Source: Blastomyces gilchristii SLH14081 (taxonomy: Eukaryota; Ascomycota; Eurotiomycetes; Onygenales; Ajellomycetaceae). From it: a DNA stretch of 64,000 nt. The stretch is taken from contig NW_003101665.1 of NCBI RefSeq assembly GCF_000003855.2, positions 997,210 to 1,061,209 on the forward strand, given 5' to 3'. Below the pieces are notes generated by a model, which was given only the letters and a program-made list of their open reading frames with translations, had not been told where the DNA came from and ran no database searches. Both the position numbers and the translations under genes were made by a program. Of this stretch, positions 35,690-46,889 are shown piece by piece. The first letter of the stretch is position 1. Each line of letters starts with the position of its first letter.

Positions 35690-38600
35690 TATTCCTGGTG
35701 AAATTCAGAATGCAAGAGAGCAGTGAGAGCTGATAATCTGATTGAATGAACCTTTGAGCATTCAATAGATTTGGTTAATAAGTCTGATCAACAAACATTC
35801 TTTAGAAAAGGCATGAAACAGAAGTCTAGTATAGATCTAATCTTTATGTCACAAAATCTAATGAAAAGAAGACTTGTAAACTGGTTTATTGATTAAAATG
35901 AGACATCAGAATCAGATCATAAGATTATTCAATTTGATATTGAACTGAGTGAGAAATAAATGAGTGAAAATCCTCTTCTCTCTAATCAGTATAACTTTGA
36001 AAAAGCTGATTGAAAAGCAGTTGAAGAAAGTATAAAACTGTTAAAATCTGAAAGACAGAATGAGCTATATTGGAATTCTGGTCAAGATATCTCAAATGAA
36101 ATGCTTAAGAATAGAGTGAAGCTTATTACATCTATTATTCTAACAAGTGTTAGAGATAATATTTCAAAGAGAAAATCTTCTGAGTATTCAAAACCTTGAT
36201 GAAATGAGAATATCTCATCTAAAAGAAAAGAATTAGCTACTGCTAGAAGAGATTGAAAGAATGATGTAATATCTGATGAAGAGTTCAAAGCTGTCAGAAA
36301 TGAATATTTTTCAGATATTAAAAGAGCTAAAACAGACTGCTGGAATAAATTTCTTGAAGAAGCATAAGAGAAGGAAGTTTTTAAAGCTTTTAACTATACT
36401 AAAATAAGAAGTGTAGCAAAACTTCCAGTCTTAGAATATGAGTTTCAGAATGAATCATATACAGCAAACTCTTTTGAGAAAAAATGTCAAGCTTTCATGA
36501 GAATTCTCTTTCAGAACTCACCAGATTCAGATTCAGATTCAGAGAAAGAGAATATATCACTTCTCAACTATATTGATGAAAATGACTGAGAATGGCCTGA
36601 TCTTACACAAGATGAATTAGAGTCAGCTATCTTCTCAAGTTCTGTTAAAACTGCTGCAGGTCCTGATTCAATTAATCACTTGATTATTCAAAATACATAT
36701 TCCTACTTAAAGAATGAATATTTTGAGCTCTTTTTCAATCTCTTGAAAAATGAATATTATTCTGAATGCTGAAGAGAAGTCACTGGAGTGATTCTTACAA
36801 AACCTAATAGAAAAACTTCAATTTCTAAGTCATATAGAGTAATATCTCTATTGAACTGCCTAGGAAAGGTTTTAGAAAAGATAATAGCTACTTAACTATC
36901 TTTTATAAGCTCTATAGATGATTCTCTTTTATTCAGTGAATAAATGAGAGATAGAAAACAGTGTTCTGCAATTGACACTGTTCTCTCAGTGATTCATGAT
37001 ATTCAAATAGCAAAGCATAAGAATCTGGTCTCAACTGCAGTTTTTATTGATATAAAAGAAGCATTTGATCATGTTTCAAAGTCAAAGTTAATTCAGATAT
37101 TGAAGATATTAAAACTGCCACTTTCTCTAATAAAATGAGTTAACTGTTTTATATCTAAAAGAAGTATACAACTCTTCTTTAATGGAATGAAACAAGACAA
37201 GACTGAGATAAAAATAGAAGTATCACAGGAATCTTCAATCTCACTCATTTTATTTGCAATATACACTGCATATCTATTCAAAAATAGAAATATGAGAATA
37301 GTGCAATCTTCAAGTTATGTGAATGATATTGATCTAGTCTACAGCTCAAAAACTATCAAAGAGAATTTGAAAGTAATTGAAGAAGCTGCAAAGAAAATCT
37401 TTGTTAGAGCAGATATCAATTAAATTCAATTTAATATGAATAAAACTGAGTTAATTCATTTCTTTTCTAGATTCAATGAGAAAGAACTATCTCTAACTCT
37501 TTTAAATAGAGAGATTAAATCCAGTGTAAATATCAAATGATTAGAAGTATGATTAAACTTCAAGTTGAATTTTAAATATCACATTCAACAGAGAACTGTC
37601 AAGGCAGAAAGACTATTGAATAACATAATCAGACTATCAAATACAGAGAGAGGTCTATCCTTCCAGGCTATGAGACAGTTATATATAGCCTGTATTACAT
37701 CAGTAGCTGATTATGAAGTTCAAGTTTGATGAAATAATCAAGAGAATTTCACTGAACTCTTTCAAAGTCTGTAAAACAGAGTCTTGAGAAGAATTCTGAG
37801 AGCATTCAAATCATCTCCTATTAAAGTAATGAAAATTGAAGCTTCAATTTCTTCTCCTGCTATTAGAGTTGAAAAGACCTGTATGAACTATGCTCTGAGA
37901 GTTGTAAAGATGAGCTTAAGTCATATAATCAGAGAAAGAGTTTCTTCTTCATTTCCATCAATTAACTCTGAAAATAAACTGAATTGAAATAGATTTCTTG
38001 ATTGAAATGAAAATAATTCTTCAAAGAAAATGTCTTCTCAACTGTACAGACTATGCTCTCTGATTAAAAATCAATTTTCTTCTTTAAATGTTGAAAAAGT
38101 TGATCATGAGAAGTTATCTCTCTGAAGAGAAAAGCTTCAATCTCTTATAGACTTATAAATAAGTGAACTATCAAAAGAGAAAGAATATGAACAGTATTTG
38201 AAAAGAATTTCTACAATCAATATAAAAGACTCTATTCTGATTTATTCAGATGACTCAAAAAATGAGAACTTGAATAGATTAGGCGCAGGCATTGCTTATA
38301 CTGAAGATAATATCAATTTTATCTCAGATTTCTGAAATCTAGGCTCTGAATATGAAGTCTTTGATGCTGAACTATTTGCAATAGTGAAAGCTTTCAAACT
38401 CATTGAAATAAAATCTTATAAAAGAGGAAATTGTTTGAAAGAGATATGAATATTCTCTGATAGTCAAGCTGCTTTAAAAAGACTTAGAAATAGTCAGATT
38501 TATAATGATCAAATGAATCTTGAACTGATCTTAAACTCTGTTTTGAAAATTCAAAAGAGAAGAACATCAAAGCTGATAATTCATCTACACTGAGTTCCTG

Positions 38601-39480
38601 CTCATATGAATATTCATGGCAATGAATTGGCTGATTCAGCTGCAAAAAAGAGTGCAGAATTAAGCAGATCTATTCAAAAAATTATGTTCTAATCTTTTAT
38701 AAAGAGAAAAATAAAAGAATCTTGTTTAGACAAGTGAAATGAAAGCTGGCAGAAATAAAAGAAGAGTATACATTATTCAAGATTTGAAATAAAACCCAAG
38801 TGGAAATCTTGTTTAATTAAATGTAAAAAGAAACTATTCTCATCTATAATACAGCTGAAACTAGAACATGACTATTTCAAATCTTATATACAAAGATTTA
38901 ATGATAGATTTGACTCAATAGAATGCTCATTCTGCAATACAAATGAGAATTCTGAGTATATTATAATGCACTGTGCATTATACAATAGTCTCAGAGTCAG
39001 ATTGAAAGAGAAGTATGATCTAAATCAATTAAATATGAGATTCTTATTCTCAACTGAGACAGGAATTAAATACTTAATAGACTTTCTATCAGAAACTCAA
39101 GCAGCTATAAGAAAATGACTAAATTCAGAATTATCTGAATATGAAGAGAAGGAAATCAACCAGATATAGTCTGTTAAAACAGCTATATACTATCTTTTAA
39201 TAATTTGTTTTATTACAGTCTTTCTTTATTTTATCTTTTCCTTTCAATTTCTTTCTGTCTATCTATTTAATGTGTCTATCTTTAAGACTGTGTTTTCTTT
39301 TCCTTTGTCATGATATTGTCAAATGGTTTCAAAGTATTAGATGATGTTAAAATACTGCAATTTGTAAACAGTTTTTGTATTCTGAGCTGGAATTTTCTGA
39401 TTTTGCATATCTGAAATTGATGAATGTATAATAGTTAACTTTACAGATATAGGAAAAACCCTGAGAACTAAAAGTTCTCA
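35690..39480 (+). mobile_element. Decayed LINE (Tad1/I-like), 5' truncated
   Basis: A non-LTR retrotransposon on the plus strand, with endonuclease C-terminus, RT, RNase H and a Cys/His knuckle. It begins within the endonuclease domain, so it is 5' truncated, a common fate of LINEs. No ORF1 is visible. The 3' end is placed near 39480, where Copia sequence of the opposite strand begins. I cannot see a clean target duplication. 35507-35689 is AT-rich and unassigned. Confidence 0.8.
35700..39169 (+). pseudogene. LINE ORF2: endonuclease-RT-RNase H, decayed
   Basis: Reading through TGA, the endonuclease C-terminus (35700-35940) shows the S-S-I-D-L-I-F segment and an S-D-H near 35916. A linker with P-(TGA)-(TGA)-N-E follows at 36194-36205, at the site of a W-W-N pair usual in this family. 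RT covers about 36600-37450. It includes A-A-G-P-D-S-I, a Y-R-V-I-S-L-L motif, F-I-D-I-K-E-A-F-D-H-V and the active site YVND (37316-37327). RNase H runs about 38225-38670, with S-D-D-S, D-A-E-L-F-A-I, S-D-S-Q-A and P-A-H...G-N-E-L-A-D. Near 38930 lies C-S-F-C followed by H-C, the zinc knuckle typical of such LINEs. TAG at 39167-39169 ends it. The RNase H after RT points to the Tad/I/Jockey groups. Confidence 0.85.
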
Positions 39481-41536
39481 GATAGATGTCATAGTCTCTG
39501 ACTGTATACATCTATAATTGAAGAATAATAATACTAATAACTTATAAGATATTATTATAATATACTTAACTGTCTTATTCAGATAATTGAGATTCTCATT
39601 GAACTCTTACTTATTAATCTTATATATGTTATTCTAAGTAATCTGAACTGTATAAAAAATATCACTGTTTAGAGCTCTGCAAATGAAAAATGAGAGAATA
39701 GTAAAAGATAATATAAATCAGAATCTCTGATCTTTAAGCTTTATAAATGAGAGCAGATTAACTATAATATTAAAAATATAGTAAATATTCTGTAAGTTAA
39801 TATCATCACTCTCAATCTTTAAGATGACAGTTTTAATCTTTTTAATAAACTCAGTTCTCTCAATCACAGAATCAATAGAGATGTTATTATTAAAAGATTT
39901 AATATTTAAAAAAGAATAAAGCTTATCTATTATATTCAGACTTATATATCTATTCAAATATCAAGATCTAGAGAATGATTTTTCAGTAACTGTGAAGAAG
40001 AAATAGAACTCAATCTTTATAAATACTGTATTTACTACTAATTGAGAACTTATTAAGTTATTCTTCTTCTCTTTCTTCTTATCATCATTCTTCTTGTTCA
40101 TCTTCTTTTTCTTTTTATCAGAGTATGAGATGAAATATCTATTAATAGTATATTCATATCTTCTATAGTGAGTATACTTTTATACAGTTATACTTTTATT
40201 CTTATCTTTATTCTTATTCTTATTCTTTTTCACAGTCACAGAATTAGTCTGAGACTGCTTTTTTCACTTAATAATAATCTTCTTAAATATATAATTAATC
40301 AATTACTTTATTAAATTATTAATATTAATATTAACAATGAGTTCTTGATCAGTGAAGAAAAACTCATTTAAATATATCTTAATAAATAATCTTTGATAAT
40401 TTTATAGATTGTTAAGAAACAGATTATAATATATATCTTTAATACTCTAACAGAGCTTCTTGTGACAGATAATAAAATAGTAGAAATATCTCTGAAAAGT
40501 AAGATAATCACTATTCTTAACTTATAATTTTATCAATTTCTTAAAGATATTAACTTATTCTTCAGTCAGTGATATTGTATATTTAATATTAATCTTATTT
40601 TACAGAACTGTAGTATTATTAACTTCTAAGATTTTAATAATAATTTAAATATTTTTAATAAGACTTGATAGTATATATCTATATAGAGACTTAAAACAGA
40701 TCTTTCACTTCTCAGAATTAATATAATATATAAAGAGAGATTCTTATTAAGTTCTTAATAAAATATCAGTTTTATTAATAACTTCTATATCAGTTAATAT
40801 ATTAATATATCAGACTTTATAATTGAAGTTATTAAATATAATTACTGATTTAATATTTAATATATATTTAACTTTCTTCTGATATTTCTGCAACTTATCT
40901 CTTATAGTATCTCTTTATATAGAGATAAATATAATGAGATGTTAAGTGATTTCAGCTGTAGTCATTTAATTATATAGTATTATCTATATAAGATTTATAA
41001 GATTATCTGCAGTATAATAGATAGATTAATTCAGATTATTATTAAAAGTCAGTATTTCAGAGATAAGAAATAGTGAAGAATTTAATAAGTTAAAATAAAT
41101 AGATTCTATAAATAAATATTAACTCTACTTTTCTTTATTCTGAAGTTTCTCTGTTATCTTATCATTAAGTTTCATACTCTGATAAAAACTGATCTTAGTC
41201 TTATCTTATAAGTTAGAAGTCTTCTTATAATAAGTAATTATTCTATTAATAAGTTATCTAGTGAAGTATGTAATTCTGAATCTTGAGCTGAACTCTGAAG
41301 TAATAGATGTATTACTTATATCAAGATAACTCTGCTTCTTCTAAATATATAAAAAATAAAAAGTGATATTCTTCACAATGAAGAATATACTTTCTTAAAA
41401 ATATAAAGTATATAAATCTGCTGATCAGCAGATTCAGAGAAAATAAAATATCTTTAATAAAGAGTGAGAGTCTTTTCAAAAAAGATGAACTATTCATATC
41501 AAAAATATTGATACAATATTCTAAAAAGAAAAACAT

Positions 41537-41554
41537 GTCATTCAGGCTATAATC
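41537..41554 (-). promoter_or_regulatory. Primer binding site of the truncated Copia
   Basis: GATTATAGCCTGAATGAC follows the LTR. It equals the element A site (GGTTATAGCCCGGAT) after C-to-T and G-to-A changes, so both families prime from the same tRNA region. Confidence 0.6.
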
Positions 41555-41664
41555 TGTAGAATAGTTGAAGATTGTATTGATAGATCTATCTACAAGAACA
41601 TAATATAGTGGTGGGTCACATGATCTAGTGGGATCGCTAACCGCAACGGCCGTAACGGCCAACA
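41555..41664 (-). repeat. 5' LTR of the truncated Copia
   Basis: 110 bp, starting TGTTGGCCGTTACGG and ending TATTCTACA on the minus strand. The outer half keeps CG-rich sequence. It differs from the element A LTR, so it is another Copia family. Confidence 0.75.
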
Positions 41665-43198
41665 CAAACAAGGTATGTCGTGAAGGAAGTGGACAAGAAG
41701 GGAAACACTTAAAACATTAGCATGTCGAAAACTTCGCGGAAGGCGAATTTGAACCCCTAACCCCTACCGCCTATGGCTCTACCATCCTAAATTTAGAAGC
41801 CCGGTAGCATGGTTAACAGCCTAGACCTAACATGCGATACCCCCCGTACGTATCCAGATCTCGCTTCCCACACCACGAAGGAATGCTTAATCCTATCGAA
41901 GCTAGGGTCAAGGCGGATGGTTAACGGTAATTTTGAAGGAGACTTGCTCGCAAAGGCTTGGCACATTAGAATTTCGGTTTGTTCCTTCTTCTCGAATGTG
42001 CGGCTGTACCCCGTTGTGAAATATAGAGTACATGGTTACGTTCGCCAAGTGACGCGGCATGAAGACCAAATGGCTATCTTGAGCGATATATAGTCTCCGA
42101 CAGCGTAGATATGGCCGAAGATTGATACTGATGTGAAGACTTCGCAAGTATCAAATGCCTTTAGCGTGGGGTGTGTTGCCGTTGTGCTTACACCTGTTTC
42201 ATTAGCACTAAGTTTCCAAAGCGTTGTCATGACCTCGGCCAAATTCTTCCGGGGCCCAGGCTCATTAAAGACATCCGGTCCTTTTGCACGGAGTGGTGTG
42301 CATGCATTATTTCTTGCAACTCAACAGGGTATGTTAAACTGTTCAAATAGTGCCCTTCGTCGACAAGACTAGCCCAAGCCAAGGGAGGCGCCAAGGTGTA
42401 GAGAAAATACGTTAAAAAAGCTTAACTGGAACAAGTGCTTTGGGGTTCACATGGGCCGGGCGGTGCAGACTCTCTGCAGAGCAGCAACCGGTTAAGTTTC
42501 CGACTCCCAAGCGCCTTGGCGGGTTGGTCCACAGCTTTGCTGGAGGAGGGATCCTTGTTTAGGTTGAGACAAAAGGCGATTTGTACAACCTCACCCTTCC
42601 CGTACGTACCGTTGCTCACAGGTAAACCCGAGCGGCACCATGTTCATCCACATACGCATTGCATAGATATGAGACATGAGAACCCTGCCGCCAGCGGGTT
42701 ATATCAACTACTCACTTGGCCAACGCATTTCAGATACTAATCTCAAAAAAATTAGGAAAATTTCGTGGCTCCGCCTCATGTTGTACAGGCAGTTCAAACC
42801 GGATAAAATGGATGGACTAAACTTCTTCCGTCACTAATTCCCGAGTATCCTCAAGAAACAAGAAGTGCACGAACGGCAAGGGTGGGACGGCACGATAGCG
42901 GCGATTGCTAATCGGATAAAACGGCCTTGGAGTATGTATTGTTCGCCCCGGCTCGCCATAAAATGCTGCAAACTAATGGGTGTGCATGATTAATATTGGC
43001 AAATTGAACTCGAGCGGAATAATCGGGTGTTGTCTAGGTCCAATTCGAGGTTGTGTCCGCGCGGCATGAAAGGGATTGTGGGACGTGCAATCATGATCGT
43101 GTGGGAATGTAGAGAAACAGATTGTATATATAGTACGAAGGACTGATTGAAGCGTATTTCACGAATAAGGTGACAAGGGAAAGAAAAACTTTGAGAAA
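41665..43198. other. Unmutated unique stretch without a clear gene
   Basis: Normal base composition on both strands, so not long-repeat DNA. Several short open frames (41809-42093 plus, 42133-42372 plus, 42435-42740 plus) overlap minus-strand frames of similar length, and none shows a domain, promoter or intron pattern I can support. Confidence 0.5.
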
Positions 43199-43227
43199 AT
43201 GAAAAAAAAAAAGAGAAAAAAAGAAAA
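43199..43227 (-). terminator. Pol III terminator of the 5S gene
   Basis: On the minus strand the 5S gene is followed at once by runs of T (five, seven and then eleven), the usual RNA polymerase III stop. Confidence 0.85.
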
Positions 43228-43346
43228 ACATACAACAGCCGGGATTCGCTGGTGGTCACCCACCCAACTACTAACCGGCCGGCGAGTGGCTTAAGTACGG
43301 CTGAGCGGACGGGAAGCCCTGCTTTCCACTCCCTATGGTCGTATGT
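43228..43346 (-). rRNA. 5S ribosomal RNA
   Basis: 119 nt beginning ACATACGACCATAGGG and ending GGCTGTTGTATGT, whose ends pair as helix I. The internal control region (GCTTCCCGTCCGCTCAGCCG, then TTAAGCCAC) and the GGTTAGTAGTTGGGTGGGTG stretch are those of filamentous ascomycete 5S. Compared with the ascomycete consensus as I know it (GGGTGTGG...CCACACGCC), it reads GGGAGTGG...CCACTCGCC, a compensatory pair change that keeps helix II. A lone copy in unique DNA fits the dispersed 5S arrangement of Pezizomycotina, in contrast to genomes with 5S inside the rDNA. The copy is CG-rich and not decayed, so probably functional. Confidence 0.95.
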
Positions 43347-43368
43347 GCTGGTTCCCTGGTGGAAAGTC

Positions 43369-43376
43369 AATTTATA
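43369..43376 (-). promoter_or_regulatory. TATA box upstream of the 5S gene
   Basis: TATAAATT on the minus strand lies 23-30 bp upstream of the first 5S base. An upstream TATA near -29 is known to be needed for 5S transcription in Neurospora. Confidence 0.65.
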
Positions 43377-44547
43377 GCGGACATTACCATACCAGGAAGG
43401 ACGAAATGACGTCCCTCAGGCGACAGTCCAGCTTCCTCACCCCAGCTAACCTACATGCAACGATACCAAATGCAAACATAACGCAGTGGGTCACTTTCGC
43501 AGATTCCCAGGGGGTCTCTTATCTGACATTGCCTGGGTATTTGGGCAACCTAATTTCATTGGAGTTCGGCTCCAGGGACGGGGTCGGGGGTTGCCCAAAC
43601 TTGGGGAAACCGTCTTTCGATTTGTTCCTTGAAAACACTGTTGCTGATGGGGAAAGCGAATACCGCAATGCCCGAGATTCCAGATGGTCTTACCCGTCAG
43701 GAAGTTAGCTACTATGGGATTCACGCATTCGGCTTATTTGGGATGAAGTAGAATTGCTGGGATACAGTGGACCAGTTCGACGATTCAGATGCCGCCAAAT
43801 TGTGAGAGAGATGCTCATTCGTTACAAATCCTGGTTCCAAACGTTGGTCCCCAACAACGAAATTCACGGATACAGTCGGCAGGGGAGACTTCCTGCAGCA
43901 TATCGTTCCCTGATCTCACAACTGACAGTGCCATTGTAACTACTAGTTAGGCCTGGTGCTTGCTTTACCCTATTCAAAAAGCGCGGTGATGCAAATCGAG
44001 TCGATGTGGAACAGCTCAAAAGCATTTGAGCCAGCTATGGAAATAAGTTCTTTCCGGAATAGGCTGCTAAAGGCAATCGAGCACCAACCTCACACTACCT
44101 ACGATGGCCGATTTCACCTTATTCGAAGTTCGATTCCGTTGCGTGAGCGGTCATGGCGGTTTGAAATAGGACATACCCACGTTCAACTGTAAATATACGC
44201 TTGACATACTCCCTGGTTAGAAGGACCTACAACTTTACGGGGCAATGTATGGTTCGCTGGTGGTAACTAACTCTGCCCAAGCCATCAAGAAAAAAATACC
44301 TGAAGAGAAGTGCCGCCGGAGCAATTCTGAGTTCGCGTACCAAATATGATCGAATTTTTAATTATTGTGATCTTATATATTCTCACAGCCTAGATAACAA
44401 CGGAAGGCCTTAAAAACACTCAATACGCTTTCTCAAGGAATAAATACCAAAGTGAATTCAACTAACATGTCCAGCAGAGGCAAAAACAATTACCAAAATT
44501 CTATCCACCAGTTCATCGCTCATGTCGTTGGTTGAGATATGACAGGA
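43377..44547. other. Unique stretch without a supported gene
   Basis: Open frames of 60-121 codons exist (43343-43708 plus, which starts inside the 5S gene; 43956-44192 plus), but I find no recognisable domain or start context. Composition is normal. Confidence 0.4.
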
Positions 44548-44868
44548 CTACTCTCTTTTGGAAAAGTCCACGGTAAACCCGTCCCAAGCACTTTCCACAT
44601 CGTCTACCGAGCCATCTTTCTTGACGAACATAGAACCCATCACTGCATGTGTACCACCATTTTTCCTTCGCCACTCACTAACCGGTGCAGGGACCTTTCC
44701 AGCATTCGGTTGGACTTGAAATTTATTGTATACGACCCCATTGATGGTCACCTCACCATCGAAATCCCAACGGATCCCCAGATTCAGGAGTTCGCTTGGC
44801 TTCTTGGGGTACGCTGTACCTCCACGGGCGGCAGTCACACTTGTGAACTTCTTTGGATGCGGCAGATA
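44548..44868 (-). CDS. Unrecognised coding fragment, probably a 3' exon
   Basis: Open frame of about 106 codons ending at TAG 44548-44550. The frame closes upstream at TGA 44869-44871 and has no early ATG, so it would need an upstream exon. Residues are well mixed, with many Gly, Val, Trp and charged residues, as in a folded domain. Recognisable local features are R-W-D-F-D-G-E-V-T-I-N-G-V and S-E-W-R-R-K-N-G-G-T-H. I do not recognise the family. Sequence upstream (44870-45044) has another open frame, which could be a separate exon or chance. Not affected by repeat mutation. It may be a relic of a host gene broken by the surrounding insertions. Confidence 0.35.
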   Translation of the reverse strand, partial: YLPHPKKFTSVTAARGGTAYPKKPSELLNLGIRWDFDGEVTINGVVYNKFQVQPNAGKVPAPVSEWRRKNGGTHAVMGSMFVKKDGSVDDVESAWDGFTVDFSKRE

Positions 44869-44871
44869 TCA

Positions 44872-46527
44872 TGCCTTTTGGCGGTGCGGAATATTTTCTT
44901 CATGATGACGGTAGTAATATTGGTACGTCTCCTAAGGAGCATGATTAGCAAACGGAACACAAGATCGAGGAATTCTGGCCTATCCTTGACGTGAGCGTGT
45001 GTATCTATTAGAGCAAAGTCAAGGAGTTGGATAGAACCTTTCAATCAAAATGGGTATCTTCTCTCAGGCCAATGCATCCAATTACTTGACTTTTTGATCA
45101 GAAATGAACGGGACAACTTTGGTGTCCGAGCCTCCATCGGGAAGCTCTATGGTAGTTCTTATATAGACTGAATTCATTAGATCCAGCCCTACTACGCTTG
45201 AGCAACGGCATGGAAAGGTAGCAGAGAGGTCCTCAGCCTATCCTTTTCAAACTGCCATATACGCGTGTCGGAATGGTATCTCGGATGAATATGTCGGAAA
45301 CATATGAATCTCATGTGTATCAAGATCTGCTTCTTATATTATCCGTACTCTATCTATCATAGCTAATTGCATACAAAATATAGAGCTATTTATAGTAAAA
45401 CAAATGTGCGAGCCAAGAGAGCTAGCATTAGCAAGTATTAGACGAGCATTGTAGTTACGGAGGGCGCTATCAAAAGAATTGCGCCGGCAAAAAGACAGCT
45501 AGACAGCGCCACAAATCTTGGCGGAAATTCACACTGTATTTTATACTGAATATTCAGCTCTTGATTATTCCTTGTCTCCACTGCCATTCAACATGGAATC
45601 TGCCACTCTTTTTAACATGTAATCTGCATCCCAATTTGCCTGCCAATCTGCGTGCCAATCTACCACCCCGCGGAGCCAGATGAGTATTCTATTCCTTCAC
45701 CTGCCCGTGCCGCCTTTCTTCTCTATACTCATTGCCACCTTCTAACTCTATAATCTTTTCAATATGTACAGGAATCCGCTCAATCCATACCTGTATCTTC
45801 TCTTGTGACAGATTCTTCCATGTCTGCTCTCATACTCTAACTGCTTTTATACAGTTCTTAGAAGCTTCTTTTTTAGTTGTTCTGTACTTCATTCAAGATC
45901 AAGCTATCTCAATTCCATTGAGATTAGATGAATTCTCACATCAAAGTAGCTGTTGAATTCTATGAATATCATACATATAATATTGAATATAGTGATTATG
46001 TGAAGAGGCTTTATTCACTTATATAATAGTATTTAAATATTCAATTTGACATTTTTTTATAAAGAGAAATAGCTTCAGTAAAAGAATTTAAACTTAATAG
46101 TAATATTAATTAATCTTATCATCTTTATCATAAAATAGTTTATCTGTGATTTTTTTTAAATTTTTATATTGATTTTTGATCTGACTGTTAATAATTAATC
46201 TGTAATATTTAAATATTATTTAACAGTTTTTATTCTTACTATTTTATAAATTTTAATTCTGTGTTTAAAGTCTTAATATACTTAAGAAATTAAGTATACT
46301 TTTATAAGATTTCTCTGACTTAATAATGAAATAAGCTTTTTTTATTATATAAGAAACAGATTCAAAATATAAATTCAGATAATTTTTTCTATTATTTATA
46401 TATACAGCTTTAAGAATAAATTTTATAAAATATATACTATATTTTACATTTATTTTATTAATAAAGAAAAATAACAGAGATTTTATCTGATCAGATGATA
46501 TTCTTTCAATTTTTCAAAATTTAATTC
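44872..46527. other. Unique DNA passing into AT-rich decayed DNA
   Basis: 44872-45770 is ordinary composition with no gene I can support. From about 45770 the sequence becomes AT-rich with very little G or C, as in old decayed repeats, up to the C1 insertion. No motifs recognised. Confidence 0.4.
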
Positions 46528-46797
46528 CGTAGCAGGCTGCACTTAATTATAAGACTATTTCATTACACTTCATAGATTTCTGCTGAAAGCCCTGATTCTC
46601 AGTCACTGATTCTTGGCTAAAGAACTCACAGAGTTTCTATTCTTCCGCTCTGAAGCTTCATCTCATATATGTATAAATATTCACTTCAATCACTGATTCT
46701 CATACTTTCTCTTTTATTTTTCTTCTCTAACATTTTCTACTTTTGTTATATAAGATCTATATATTAATATCAACCTATTCAGTGTAGACCTCTTATA
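46528..46797 (+). repeat. C1 5' LTR
   Basis: 270 bp, from CGTAGCAGGCTG to CTCTTATA. The first base differs from the T of the C2 LTR. Confidence 0.88.
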
Positions 46798-46889
46798 CTT
46801 GAAAAATATTCATTATCTTCTCATTAGAAATGATTATTCATTGAAAAGATATTTGAACATGTAATAATATGTAAGAAATATAGAAATAA

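Larger units (their letters stand above)
39480..41664 (-). mobile_element. Truncated Copia element (5' LTR and Gag part)
   Basis: The minus-strand element starts with an LTR at 41664 and continues left through a Gag region. The gag-pre-integrase motif (39957-39718, with I-N-L-Q-N-I-Y-Y and V-N-L-L-S-F) resembles that of element A. It stops at the LINE 3' end near 39480. Integrase, RT and the 3' LTR are absent or displaced. Decayed like its neighbours. Confidence 0.75.

Noticed and set aside
41725..41790. tRNA-like stretch on the minus strand (GGTAGAGCC and GGTTCAAATTC boxes).
   Set aside because: A- and B-box-like words are present, but no 7-bp acceptor stem or anticodon stem can be formed in the right places; at best a relic.
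41809..42740. Several 60-100 codon ORFs on both strands.
   Set aside because: They overlap each other on opposite strands, show no domain, intron or promoter pattern, and are expected by chance in DNA of this composition.
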